From positions 270,115 to 306,196 of the forward strand of contig NZ_JALBVB010000053.1 of the NCBI RefSeq assembly GCF_022669155.1: DNA of 36,082 bases, given 5' to 3'. Origin of the DNA: Kineococcus sp. TRM81007 (GTDB lineage Bacteria > Actinomycetota > Actinomycetes > Actinomycetales > Kineococcaceae). A program made the position numbers and the translations under genes. Position 1 is the stretch's first letter. Each line of letters begins with the position of its first letter. Under the pieces are notes generated by a model. It saw only the letters and a list, made by a program, of their open reading frames with translations. It had not been told where the DNA came from and did not search any database. Positions 7,215 to 14,559 of the stretch are shown in pieces.

Positions 7215-8414
7215 TCAGGTCAGCGGCACGCTGACGAGGCGGTCGTCGCCCGCCCGCGGCTCGCCGCGGAAGGTGTTCGACGTCAGCAGCCACAGCGAGC
7301 CGTCCGGCCCCACCTCGACGCTGCGCAGCCGCCCGAGGGTCCCCTGCAGGTACGCCTCCGGGGTCCCGGTGGGGCCCTCCGGGGTCAGCGGCACCCGCCA
7401 CAACCGCTCGCCGCGCAACCCGGCCACGAGGACCGCGTCGGACGTCACCGCCACCCCGCTGGGGGACGCCTCCGCCGTCGACCACGTCTGCACCGGGGCG
7501 ACGAACCGGCCGCCACCGTCGCCGGGCCCCTCCACCACCGGCCAGCCGTAGTTCCCGCCCGGACGGATGACGTTCAGCTCGTCGTAGGCGTCCTGCCCGA
7601 ACTCCGAGGCGATCAACCGGCCCGTCGAGTCCCAGTCGAAACCCTGCGGGTTGCGGTGCCCGTACGACCACGTCGGTGACCCCTCGAACGGGTTGTCCGC
7701 CGGGACCGCCCCGTCGGTCGTGACGCGCAGGACCTTCCCGGCCAGCGAGCGCGGGTCCTGCGCGGCCGCGCGGTCCTGCGCGTCACCGGTGCCCACGTAC
7801 AGCATCCCGTCCGGCCCGAACGCGATCCGTCCGCCGTTGTGGGTGGAGTTCTTCGGGATCCCCGTCAGGACCGGCCGCGGGTCGCTGAGCCGGTCCTGCG
7901 CGTACGTGAACCGGACCACCCGGTTGTCGTCGCGGGCGGTGAAGAACAGGTACACCTGCCCGTCCTGCGCGAACCCCGGCGACAGCGCGATGCCGAGCAG
8001 GCCACCCTCCCCACCGGGGACGACCCCGTCCACCCGGCCGTCCTCGCCCGTGGCGGCCACCCTCGACAGCACGCCGGGGCCGGTGCGCACCACGCGGGCC
8101 TCGTCCCGCAGCGTCACCAGCGCCGTGCCGTCGGGCAGGACCGCCAGCCCCCACGGCACGTCCAGGCCCGTGGTCACGTCCACCGGCGTCCCCGGCACGC
8201 CCCCGGCCGCGGACGGGGCGGGCGTGCTGCCCGTGGTGCTCGCCGCGGGGGTGCTCGCCGCGGGGGTGCTCGCAGCCGGGCTGCTCAGCGTCCCCGCCGG
8301 ACCGGTGGGAGGGGTCCGCTCGCCCCCGCCCGTCCCGCCGCACGCCGCGGCCAGCAGCAGGACGGACAGGACCCCGGCCCCGCGCGGGGCCGGGCGGTGC
8401 GTCGTCGGGCGCAT
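7215..8414 (-). CDS. PQQ-type glucose/sorbosone dehydrogenase-like lipoprotein
   Basis: A 399-aa protein with a secretion signal ending LLLAAACGG; C25 is the likely lipidated cysteine, so it should be anchored outside the cytoplasmic membrane. A Pro/Ala/Ser/Thr linker with a tandem repeat (about residues 40-65) follows. The rest is a GSDH-type beta-propeller with VPWGLAVLPDGTALVTLRDEARV, GGLLGIALSPGFAQDGQVYLFFT, STHNGGRIAFGPDGMLYVGTGDA, GHRNPQG and GGNYGWPVVEG. These are typical of the soluble glucose dehydrogenase/Yli/Asd family that uses PQQ to oxidise sugars. No PQQ biosynthesis genes are visible here. The ATG at 8414 gives a proper signal peptide. It is divergent from the hydroxyacid dehydrogenase gene. 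Confidence 0.9.
   Translation of the reverse strand: MRPTTHRPAPRGAGVLSVLLLAAACGGTGGGERTPPTGPAGTLSSPAASTPAASTPAASTTGSTPAPSAAGGVPGTPVDVTTGLDVPWGLAVLPDGTALVTLRDEARVVRTGPGVLSRVAATGEDGRVDGVVPGGEGGLLGIALSPGFAQDGQVYLFFTARDDNRVVRFTYAQDRLSDPRPVLTGIPKNSTHNGGRIAFGPDGMLYVGTGDAQDRAAAQDPRSLAGKVLRVTTDGAVPADNPFEGSPTWSYGHRNPQGFDWDSTGRLIASEFGQDAYDELNVIRPGGNYGWPVVEGPGDGGGRFVAPVQTWSTAEASPSGVAVTSDAVLVAGLRGERLWRVPLTPEGPTGTPEAYLQGTLGRLRSVEVGPDGSLWLLTSNTFRGEPRAGDDRLVSVPLT
8236..8280 (+). repeat. 15-bp tandem repeat in the lipoprotein linker
   Basis: GTGCTCGCCGCGGGG occurs at 8236 and 8251, and a diverged third copy at 8266. On the minus strand it encodes the repeated Pro-Ala-Ala-Ser-Thr pentapeptide in the linker behind the lipid anchor. 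The 15-bp period keeps the frame, so copy number could vary without breaking the gene. Confidence 0.85.
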
Positions 8415-8460
8415 GTCCCCATCGTCACCCGCGGCGCACCGGCGCGCACGGCCCCGTCGG

Positions 8461-8466
8461 TAGCGT
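8461..8466 (+). promoter_or_regulatory. -10 element of the hydroxyacid dehydrogenase gene
   Basis: TAGCGT ends 6 nt before the GTG start at 8473, which fits a leaderless transcript. No Shine-Dalgarno sequence precedes this start, which supports that reading. Confidence 0.45.
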
Positions 8467-8472
8467 GCCCGC

Positions 8473-9393
8473 GTGAGCGCCCCCGAGCCCCTCCTCGTCA
8501 GCGTCCCCTCGGAGTCCTGGGTCCGCGCCGTCGGCCCGGTGGACGGCGCGCACCTGCTCGTCTGGGACGGCACCGGCACCCCGCCCGACCCCGCCCCCGC
8601 GCTCGTCGTGCCCCCGTACGTCGCCACCCCCGACCTGACCGCCGTGGCGTCCTGCCCGGCGGTGGAGGCGGTGCAGCTGATGACCATCGGCTTCGACGGG
8701 GTGCCGGGGCAGCTGCCGGAGCGGATCGCGCTGCTCAACGCGGCGGGCGTGCACGAGGCCTCCACCGCCGAGCTCGCCGTGGCGCTCGCGATCTCCCGGC
8801 TCCGGGGCGTCGACGACGACGCGCGCGCCATGGGCGAGGGGCGCTGGGCCCCCTCGCGCCGCAGCGCCCTGGCGGACCGTCGCGTCCTCGTCGTCGGGTT
8901 CGGCGGCGTGGGCCGCGCCGTGGCCGCCCGGCTCGCGCCGTTCGAGGTGGAGGTCACCGCCGTGGCCTCCCGCGCCCGCGTGCAGGACGGCGTGCCGGTG
9001 CACGCCGCCGCCGACCTGCCCGCCCTGCTGCCCGGGCACGACGTGGTGGTGCTGGCCTGTCCGCTCACCGAGGTGACCCGGGGCCTGGTGGACGCGCGGT
9101 TCCTCGCCGCGATGCCCGACGGCGCGCTGCTCGTCAACGTCGCGCGCGGCCCCGTCGTCGACACCGCCGCCCTGCTCGCGGAGGCGCGCACCGGACGGAT
9201 CACCGCCGCGCTCGACGTCACCGACCCCGAACCCCTCCCGGCCGACCACGAGCTCTGGCGGACCCCCGGCGTGCTCGTCACCCCGCACGTCGGCGGGAAC
9301 ACCACGGCCTTCCGGCCGCGCATGGTGCGGCTGCTGCGCGAGCAGGTGCGCCGGCGGCTCGCGGGGGAGGGGTGGCTGAACGCCGTGCGGTGA
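8473..9393 (+). CDS. D-isomer 2-hydroxyacid dehydrogenase
   Basis: A 306-aa cytoplasmic NAD(P)-dependent dehydrogenase. The nucleotide-binding motif is VLVVGFGGVGRAVAARL, near residue 140. The catalytic Arg is in NVARGPVV, the Glu region in DVTDPEPLP and the catalytic His in TPHVGGNT. The family interconverts 2-keto acids and D-2-hydroxy acids such as glyoxylate, hydroxypyruvate or phosphoglycerate. The protein lacks an ACT domain, so it is not a regulated SerA. The exact substrate is unknown. The GTG at 8473 follows a -10 element by 6 nt with no ribosome binding site, consistent with leaderless translation. Confidence 0.92.
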   Translation: MSAPEPLLVSVPSESWVRAVGPVDGAHLLVWDGTGTPPDPAPALVVPPYVATPDLTAVASCPAVEAVQLMTIGFDGVPGQLPERIALLNAAGVHEASTAELAVALAISRLRGVDDDARAMGEGRWAPSRRSALADRRVLVVGFGGVGRAVAARLAPFEVEVTAVASRARVQDGVPVHAAADLPALLPGHDVVVLACPLTEVTRGLVDARFLAAMPDGALLVNVARGPVVDTAALLAEARTGRITAALDVTDPEPLPADHELWRTPGVLVTPHVGGNTTAFRPRMVRLLREQVRRRLAGEGWLNAVR

Positions 9394-9797
9394 CGGCCGA
9401 TGTTCCCGGGTGCCCGCGTGGTCGCGGGCGCGTGGTCGCGGGCGCGTGGTCGCGGGCGCGTGGTCGCGGGCGCGTGGTCGCCGTGGTGCGGCCGGGGCGG
9501 GTGCTGCGGCCGGCTCTCCGCCCGCTGCTCGGTGCACCGGGTCACCCGTCCGCGCGGGGCGGGCTCCGGACGCCGGCCTCCGCACCCGCCCCGTCCTCCT
9601 CGGCTCCCGTTCCGTCGCGGTCGCGAGGTGCCGTGCTCCCGGGTCGATCGGTTTCCCCGGGTGTCGTCGTGCCGGTGCTCCACCGCCGGTGACGCTGGAG
9701 GGTGGTGGGGTGTTCCGGGCAGCGGGCGCAGAGCCCGTCGCCCGGGACGCCCCACCTCCCGGCGGCCGACCCGACCCCGCGAGTCCACGGACACCCC
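9394..9797. other. Gene-free spacer of about 400 bp
   Basis: The start holds a 14-bp tandem repeat (9416-9485). The rest is GC-rich sequence with frames on both strands, but their translations are Arg/Pro/Gly-rich with no recognisable family, and were judged not to be genes. Two GGACACCC copies (9789-9796 and 9799-9806) lie just before the hydrolase promoter. Confidence 0.6.
9416..9485 (+). repeat. 14-bp tandem repeat array, about five copies
   Basis: GCGTGGTCGCGGGC is repeated perfectly at 9416, 9430, 9444 and 9458, with a partly diverged fifth copy at 9472-9485. It begins 23 bp after the stop codon of the hydroxyacid dehydrogenase. The period is not a multiple of three and there are no spacers, so it is neither coding nor a CRISPR array. 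Confidence 0.9.
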
Positions 9798-9826
9798 TGG
9801 ACACCCGAAGTTAATGGCATTAACTT
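9798..9826 (+). promoter_or_regulatory. Promoter of the hydrolase-tetR operon
   Basis: -35 TGGACA (9798-9803, five of six to TTGACA), a 17-bp spacer and -10 TAACTT (9821-9826), then 7 nt to the GTG at 9834. The predicted start site is at the start codon, so the message looks leaderless. The -10 lies inside the operator palindrome. Confidence 0.65.
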
Positions 9827-9828
9827 CG
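9806..9828. promoter_or_regulatory. Perfect 11-bp-arm palindrome, probable TetR operator
   Basis: Arms CGAAGTTAATG and CATTAACTTCG face each other around one central G. It covers the -10 element and ends 5 nt before the start codon. It is AT-rich against a very GC-rich background. The regulator gene 10732-11328 in the same operon is the obvious candidate to bind it. Confidence 0.7.
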
Positions 9829-9833
9829 ATGCC

Positions 9834-10739
9834 GTGACCACCACCGACTTCCTCCACCGCCCCGGCGGCCGGGTCGCCCTCAGGAGTTCCGGCGCCGGTC
9901 CGCTCGTCGTCGCCGTGCCCGGCATGGGCGACCTCACCGGTTCCTACCGCGACCTGGCCGGCCCGGTCGTGGAGGCGGGGTACCGGCTCGTCCTCGCCGA
10001 CCTGCGCGGCCACGGCGCCTCGGACACCACGTTCCGCGAGCACGGCGACGAGGCCACCGCCGGTGACCTCGTCGCGCTGCTGGAGAGCGCGGGGGAGCCC
10101 GGGGTCCTCGTGGGGAACTCGATGAGCGCCTCGGCCGCCGTCCTCGCCGCCGCCCGGCGCCCCGACCTCGTCGCCGGCCTGGTGCTGATCTGCCCGTTCC
10201 TGCGGCCCACGGGCCCGCGGTGGGCTGACCCGTTGCTGCGCACCGCCTTCCGCGTCCTCCTCGCCCGACCGTGGGGCGCGCGCGCCTGGACGGCGTTCTA
10301 CGCCCGGCTGAACCGGGGGCGCACCGCGCCGTGGTTGCCGGCGCACCTGGGTGAGCTGCGCGCCTCGTTCAGGGACCCCGCGAGGCTGGGCCAGTTCCGC
10401 CGGCTGGCGGTGTCGCTGGACCACTCCGTCGTCCCGCCCGTCCTGCCGGGCGTCAGCGCCCCGGCTCTGCTGGTGGTCGGTGAGCTGGACCCCGACTACC
10501 CCGACCCCGCGGCGGAACTGTCGTGGATGGCGCGGCAGCTGCCGTCCGAGACGTTCCTCGTCCCGGACGCGGGCCACTACCCGCACGCGCAGCGCGCCGA
10601 CCTCGTGGCACCCCGCGTCGTGGAGTTCCTGCACCGGGTGCACCCCGTCGCCGGAACCCCCGTCGCCGGAACCCCCGCCGCCGGAACCGCCACCGCTGGA
10701 TCCCCCGACGCCACCCCGGTGGGTTCCACCGGTGCCTAG
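9834..10739 (+). CDS. Alpha/beta hydrolase
   Basis: A 301-aa hydrolase. After an oxyanion-side segment (VVAVPGMGDLTGSYRDLA) it has ADLRGHGASDTT. The nucleophile elbow reads VLVGNSMSASAAV, with the Ser in G-N-S-M-S. The acid residue is probably in VVGELDPDYPDP and the catalytic His in PDAGHYPHAQ. The elbow and overall layout resemble haloperoxidase/esterase-like alpha/beta hydrolases; the substrate is unknown. The C-terminus carries a low-complexity Val-Ala-Gly-Thr-Pro tail encoded by 15-bp repeats. The GTG at 9834 was chosen because family-like sequence starts there and a promoter ends 7 nt before it. The stop overlaps the tetR start. Confidence 0.88.
   Translation: MTTTDFLHRPGGRVALRSSGAGPLVVAVPGMGDLTGSYRDLAGPVVEAGYRLVLADLRGHGASDTTFREHGDEATAGDLVALLESAGEPGVLVGNSMSASAAVLAAARRPDLVAGLVLICPFLRPTGPRWADPLLRTAFRVLLARPWGARAWTAFYARLNRGRTAPWLPAHLGELRASFRDPARLGQFRRLAVSLDHSVVPPVLPGVSAPALLVVGELDPDYPDPAAELSWMARQLPSETFLVPDAGHYPHAQRADLVAPRVVEFLHRVHPVAGTPVAGTPAAGTATAGSPDATPVGSTGA
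10647..10691 (+). repeat. 15-bp tandem repeat at the hydrolase 3' end
   Basis: GTCGCCGGAACCCCC at 10647 and 10662, followed by a diverged copy at 10677-10691. It encodes a repeated Val-Ala-Gly-Thr-Pro-type pentapeptide at the C-terminus, beyond the catalytic fold, so it probably tolerates copy-number change. Confidence 0.8.
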
Positions 10740-11328
10740 GGCGGGGTTGTCGCGGGACGCGGTGGTCGCCCTGGCCGTCGACCTGGTGGCCGGGTCGTGG
10801 GCCGGGCCGGCGGAGCTGTCCCTGGCGGCCGTCGCCGCCCGGGCGGGGGTGACCACCCCGGGTCTCTACAAGCACGTCGGTTCGCTGGCGGACCTGCGTG
10901 CCGAGGTGGCTCTGGTGGCCGTGCGGGAACTGACGTCCGCGTGCACGGTGGCCGCCGGCGGGCGGGCGGGGGAGGACGGGTTGCGAGCCCTGGCGCACGC
11001 CGTGCGGGCGTTCGCCGCCGAGCGGCCCGGGCTGTACGCCGCGGCCCAGGTCGACGCGGCGGGCGGGGGGACTCCCGAGCTGGCCGCGGCGGCGAGCGAG
11101 CTCGTGGGCCTGTTCACCGGCGTCCTGGAGGACTTCGCCCTGCCCCGAGGCCTGCGGGTGGACGCCGTGCGGACCGTGCGTGCCGCCGTCCACGGGTTCG
11201 TGGTGCTGCAGGCGCAGGGGGGTTTCCGGCTGCCCGACGACCCCGACCGCAGCGTGGAGACGCTGCTGGACGTCCTCGTCGCCGGCTTGCGCTCGCTCGG
11301 CGGGCGGGCCGTCCCCGGCGACCGGTGA
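10732..11328 (+). CDS. TetR family regulator with WHG-type C-terminal domain
   Basis: A 198-aa regulator. The N-terminal HTH (about residues 15-55) reads LSLAAVAARAGVTTPGLYKHV, the usual TetR recognition region. The C-terminal half has VRTVRAAVHGFVVLQAQGGF and LPDDPDRSVETLLDVLVAGL, matching the WHG (TetR_C_33) ligand-binding domain. The GTG start at 10732 overlaps the TAG stop of the hydrolase by 8 bp, so the two are translationally coupled. It probably represses its own operon through the palindrome at 9806-9828, released by a small molecule that may be the hydrolase substrate or product; that link is inferred. Confidence 0.9.
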   Translation: MPRAGLSRDAVVALAVDLVAGSWAGPAELSLAAVAARAGVTTPGLYKHVGSLADLRAEVALVAVRELTSACTVAAGGRAGEDGLRALAHAVRAFAAERPGLYAAAQVDAAGGGTPELAAAASELVGLFTGVLEDFALPRGLRVDAVRTVRAAVHGFVVLQAQGGFRLPDDPDRSVETLLDVLVAGLRSLGGRAVPGDR

Positions 11329-11360
11329 GTTCCCGCGCGCCGGGAGGTCCACACCGCGAC

Positions 11361-11381
11361 GGGGCCGCGCAGCGCGGTCCC
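11361..11381 (+). terminator. Hairpin after the tetR gene
   Basis: GGGGCCGCG (11361-11369) pairs with CGCGGTCCC (11373-11381) through a CAG loop, including one G-T pair. It lies between the tetR stop and the GyrI-like gene and may separate the two units. No T-tract is present. Confidence 0.4.
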
Positions 11382-11404
11382 GCCCCGAGCAGAGGAGCAG
11401 GATC

Positions 11405-11872
11405 GTGGACGTGCAGGGACCCCACCTGACCACCGTGCCTCCGGTGAGCACCGCGGTCGTGCGCGGCGCCGTCGCGCCCGAGGAGCTGGCGACGTTCTTC
11501 GACGGCTCCTTCGCGGCGCTGGCGGCGGAGCTGCGCGCGCAGGGCGTCGTGCCGACCGGCGCGGCTCACGCCCTCTACCGCAGCGTGTCCGGGCCCCGCT
11601 GGGAGGTGGAGGTCGGTCTCCCCGTCGACCGCTCCGTTCAGCGCGCCGCGGGCGTCGGTCCCGGGCAGCTGCCGGGCGGCCGCGCGGCCACGCTCGTGCA
11701 CGAGGGCGCCTACGACGGCCTGGGCTCGACGTGGGAGCGGCTGCAGGGGTGGGTGACCCGACAGGGGCTGACCCGCGGGCCGGTGTTCTGGGAGGTGTAC
11801 CTCACCGAGCCGTCCCCGGACGCCGACCCCGACGACCTGCGGACCGCCCTGTTCCAGCCGGTGGAGGGGTGA
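11405..11872 (+). CDS. GyrI-like/effector-binding domain protein
   Basis: A 155-aa stand-alone GyrI-like (AraC effector-binding) domain. Typical elements are the start PHLTTVPPVSTAVVRGAVAPEELATFFDGSF, the middle strand WEVEVGLPVDRSV, and the end GRAATLVHEGAYDGLGSTWERLQGWV followed by PVFWEVYLTEPSPD. The family binds small, often hydrophobic or cationic molecules. Some members sequester or hydrolyse toxins and others sense drugs. The GTG at 11405 is preceded by AGAGGAG at a good distance. It sits after the hydrolase-tetR operon but is separated from it by a hairpin. Confidence 0.88.
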   Translation: MDVQGPHLTTVPPVSTAVVRGAVAPEELATFFDGSFAALAAELRAQGVVPTGAAHALYRSVSGPRWEVEVGLPVDRSVQRAAGVGPGQLPGGRAATLVHEGAYDGLGSTWERLQGWVTRQGLTRGPVFWEVYLTEPSPDADPDDLRTALFQPVEG

Positions 11873-11920
11873 CGACCACGCTCCGCGCGGTCCGGGTGAG
11901 GTCCGGGCGCGGTGCCGCTG

Positions 11921-12493
11921 TCAGCGCCGCGGCAGGCGGGGTTCCACCGCGCGCAGCAGCGCGGCCAGCAGGACACCGGCGACGAGGACCGTCCCGGTGG
12001 CGGCCAGCGCGGCCGGGTACCCGATCGCGGCCGCGTCGAGGAACGGGTACGGGTACCAGCCGGTGAGCGCGCCGTGCGCGAACGTCCACACCACCCACGC
12101 CAGCGGCCACGCGAACGCCAGCAGCAGCGTGCGCCGGTCCAGCCGGGGCCGCGGGCCGAACAGCAGCCACCCGGCCAGCGTCGCGGCGGGGGCGCCGTAG
12201 TGCTCGACGGCGTCGATCCACCGGTCGACCCCCTGCAGCTGCACGTCCGGCGCGAGCAGGGTCGCGTAGACCACGCCGGTGATCGTGATGCCCAGCAGCG
12301 CGTCCAGGCGCAGCACCCGCCAGGCGGGACCGTCGCGGTCCGGGCGGACGGCCAGCGTCGCGCAGGCGCCCAGGACCAGCAGGTTGCTCTGGACGGTGAA
12401 GTAGCTGGACCACCGCAGCAGCCCCGTGGCCCCGCTCGCGCTGAGCGTCAGCACGACCTGCACGAGCAGGGCCGTCCCCACGGCCAGGGCCAC
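11921..12493 (-). CDS. Pr6Pr-like integral membrane protein
   Basis: A 190-aa protein with about six membrane helices. The second helix segment contains RWSSYFTVQSNLLVLGA, followed by VYATLLAP, a WIDAVEHYGAPAATLAGWLLFGPR segment and WTFAHGALTGWYPYPFLDA. This is the pattern of the Pr6Pr/FAR-17a-like family (F-x-x-Q-S-N near the first helices, H-x-x-x-P in the middle). The function is not established. The start is uncertain. The GTG at 12493 is the first ATG/GTG in frame, but the frame stays open upstream (RTRWATASRVWHAAV) and looks like a natural N-terminus, so a rarer start codon may be used. It is downstream of the CbiX-like gene on the same strand. Confidence 0.75.
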   Translation of the reverse strand: MALAVGTALLVQVVLTLSASGATGLLRWSSYFTVQSNLLVLGACATLAVRPDRDGPAWRVLRLDALLGITITGVVYATLLAPDVQLQGVDRWIDAVEHYGAPAATLAGWLLFGPRPRLDRRTLLLAFAWPLAWVVWTFAHGALTGWYPYPFLDAAAIGYPAALAATGTVLVAGVLLAALLRAVEPRLPRR

Positions 12494-12558
12494 GGCGGCG
12501 TGCCAGACGCGCGAGGCGGTCGCCCACCGCGTTCGGGCGGTGGGCGGCGACCCGCCGC

Positions 12559-13314
12559 TCAGGGGGCCGTCACCGGCGCGGCCGCCTCGTACCGGCGCAC
12601 GACGAGGTCCGCCAGCAGCGGGTGCGGTCCCATCGGCTCGGCCACCGCGTCGGCGCCGGCGTCGGCCAGCCGCCGCGAGAACACCCCGGGCGCGAGCAGG
12701 TAGCTCGCCACCGCCACCCGCCGCGCCCCGGCCGCGCGGGCGGCGGCCACCGCGTCCGCGACGGCGGGTTCCTGCGCGGACAGGAACCCGCAGGTCACCG
12801 GGGCGCGCAACCGTGCGGCCAGCAGGCCGGCGGCGGTGCGCACGTCCGCCTGCGCGACGGCGTCGGAGGAACCCGCCGCGGCCAGCACGACGGCCCCGTC
12901 GAAGGTCGCCGGGTCCTCCCCGAGCGCCTCGCCGAGCCGTTGCAGCACCACGTCGGTGACCTCCGGCCCGGGCCCGAGGGCGGCGGCCGCCACGGACAGC
13001 CCGCCGCTGGCGCCGACGGCGTCGGCGATGTCGACGCGCACGTGGTACCCGCTGGACAGCAGCAGCGGCACCACGACGCCGCGGCGCCCGGCGGCGCTGA
13101 GCTCGCCGACCACGTCGGGCAGCTCCGGGCCGTGGACGTCGACGTGCGCGGCGCGCACGTCCAGGTCGGGGCGGGCCGCGGCCACGGCGGAGCGCAGCGC
13201 GTCCACCGTGCGGCGGCCGGTCTCGGAGCGGGTGCCGTGCGAGCAGGCCACGAGGACGGGCCTGGCCGCCGCGGGAGCGGCGGTGGGAGCGGGGCTGGTC
13301 ACGGGGCTGGTCAC
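12559..13314 (-). CDS. CbiX-type sirohydrochlorin chelatase
   Basis: A 251-aa two-repeat chelatase. The N-terminal half starts LVACSHGTRSETGRRTVDALR, with the metal-binding His in C-S-H-G-T, and has VVVPLLLSSGYHVRVDI with the second conserved His. The C-terminal half repeats the fold (VVLAAAGSSD, then VAVASYLLAPGVFSRRL) without the histidines. Such enzymes insert Fe2+ or Co2+ into sirohydrochlorin. Next to nirBD and cysG, the iron step of siroheme synthesis is the likely role. The GTG start overlaps the nnaR stop (GTGA). The first 12 bp of the gene are a tandem duplicate (13291-13314), so a second in-frame GTG at 13302 is also possible. Confidence 0.88.
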   Translation of the reverse strand: MTSPVTSPAPTAAPAAARPVLVACSHGTRSETGRRTVDALRSAVAAARPDLDVRAAHVDVHGPELPDVVGELSAAGRRGVVVPLLLSSGYHVRVDIADAVGASGGLSVAAAALGPGPEVTDVVLQRLGEALGEDPATFDGAVVLAAAGSSDAVAQADVRTAAGLLAARLRAPVTCGFLSAQEPAVADAVAAARAAGARRVAVASYLLAPGVFSRRLADAGADAVAEPMGPHPLLADLVVRRYEAAAPVTAP

Positions 13315-14489
13315 GAGGTCTCCAGGACGTCCAGGCGGTAGCCGCGCTTGACGAGCGTGCGCACCAGCTCGCCGCTGGGCAGCCCGGCGCGCAACCGCGC
13401 CACGGTCACCTCCACCGCGTGCGCGTCCTGCGCGCCGGGCAGTTCCGCGAGCAGCTCCTCGCGGGTGACGACGGCCCCGCGGGCGCGGGCCAGCCGCCGC
13501 AGGACCGCCAGCGGCCCGGGGGCCAGGTCGAGGACCCGGCCGTCCAGCACGGCCGCCTGCGCGCGCAGCACCAGTTCCCCGTGCGCGGTGGGGACGCGGT
13601 CCAGCGGGTTCGCCGCCAGGTGCTCGGTCAGGGTGCGCAGCAGCGCACCGAGCCGCCAGCGCTCCGGCACGAGCGGCTCGACGCCCGCGGCGCGCAGCGG
13701 TTCGGCGGTGACGTCGCCGACCGCGCAGGCCACGACACCGCTGCCGAAGGCCCGCACGGCGTCCTCACGGCGGCCCGCCCGTTCAGCGGCGTCCAGCAGC
13801 GCGACGGCGCCCGGGGCGCTGGTGAACGTCACCGCGTCCAGCCGGCCGGCGCAGACCAGCTCCACCAGGCGCTGCACCGCGTCCGGGTCCGCCGGCGGCA
13901 ACCAGCGGTAGACCGCTACCCCGCGCACCCGGGCGCCGGCGGCGACGAGGGGCTCCAGCTGGTGCTCGTCGGCGGCGCCGTGCAGCTGCACGACGACCGA
14001 GCGGCCCGCCACGCCCTCGTCGACCATGTGCTGCACCGCCTCGGCCGTCTGCTCCGAGGCCGCCGACCACGCCTCCCGCAGGCCGTTGGCGCGCACCGCA
14101 CCGGTGGCCTTCGGCCCGCGCGCCAGGATGCGCGCCCGGCCGAGGGTGGCGAGGAGGTCGTCGGCGAGGCCGGCGGCGTCGGCGGCCTCCACCCAGCCGC
14201 GCAGCCCGATGCCGGTGGTGACGAGCACGTCGTCGGGCGGGTCGGCGACGACGTCGCGGGTGTCGGCCACCAGCTGCTCGTCCTCGGCGAGCGGGACGAT
14301 CCGCATGGTGGGGGCGTGCACGACGCGGGCCCCCTTGCGCGTGAACGTGGCGACCATGTCCTCGGAGCGGCGGTCGCTGGTGATGCCGATCGTCACCCCG
14401 AGGAGTTGCTCGCCGGGCGCGGTCCGGGGTGCCGGTGGCCCGGTCGGCGTGGTGGGCGACGCGTCGTCCGCTGCCAGCATGTCGTTCAC
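13311..14489 (-). CDS. nnaR: NnaR-type regulator: uroporphyrinogen-III synthase domain plus winged helix
   Basis: A 392-aa protein. Residues about 28-275 form a HemD (uroporphyrinogen-III synthase) domain: GVTIGITSDRRSEDMVATFTRKG, VLVTTGIGLRGWVEAA and DAVTFTSAPGAVALLDAA. Residues about 300-388 form an OmpR-type winged helix (LDLAPGPLAVLRRLARARGAVVTREELLAELPG, then AVEVTVARLRAGL and LVKRGYRLD) with no receiver domain. This architecture is that of NnaR, a co-regulator of nitrate/nitrite assimilation with GlnR in Streptomyces. The GTG at 14489 follows a -10 element by 8 nt; the ATG at 14480, 9 nt behind GGGAGG, is an alternative. It sits directly downstream of the siroheme genes and overlaps the chelatase gene. 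Confidence 0.88.
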   Translation of the reverse strand: MNDMLAADDASPTTPTGPPAPRTAPGEQLLGVTIGITSDRRSEDMVATFTRKGARVVHAPTMRIVPLAEDEQLVADTRDVVADPPDDVLVTTGIGLRGWVEAADAAGLADDLLATLGRARILARGPKATGAVRANGLREAWSAASEQTAEAVQHMVDEGVAGRSVVVQLHGAADEHQLEPLVAAGARVRGVAVYRWLPPADPDAVQRLVELVCAGRLDAVTFTSAPGAVALLDAAERAGRREDAVRAFGSGVVACAVGDVTAEPLRAAGVEPLVPERWRLGALLRTLTEHLAANPLDRVPTAHGELVLRAQAAVLDGRVLDLAPGPLAVLRRLARARGAVVTREELLAELPGAQDAHAVEVTVARLRAGLPSGELVRTLVKRGYRLDVLETS

Positions 14490-14497
14490 CCTCCCGA

Positions 14498-14527
14498 ACA
14501 GTAGGCGACGCGGGCGGGGGGCGTCAC
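14498..14527 (-). promoter_or_regulatory. Candidate nnaR promoter
   Basis: On the minus strand, GTGACG (14527-14522) and TACTGT (14503-14498) are spaced by 18 bp, and the GTG start of nnaR is 8 nt beyond the -10. This would let nnaR and the chelatase be made independently of the upstream nir genes. Confidence 0.45.
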
Positions 14528-14559
14528 GAACGCGCCCGCACCGGCCCGCGCACCGGTGC

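Noticed and set aside
9416-9485. Possible CRISPR array
   Set aside because: The 14-bp copies are directly adjacent without unique spacers, and there are no cas genes.
9542-9937. Possible small gene on the minus strand in the spacer
   Set aside because: It overlaps the hydrolase promoter, operator and start, is low-complexity and lacks a ribosome binding site or family match.
7215-10856. A very long open frame on the minus strand (over 1200 codons)
   Set aside because: Only its last third (from 8414) is a real protein. The upstream part is the antisense of the hydroxyacid dehydrogenase and hydrolase genes, is Arg/Ala/Pro-rich and has no family pattern. Long antisense frames are usual at this GC content.
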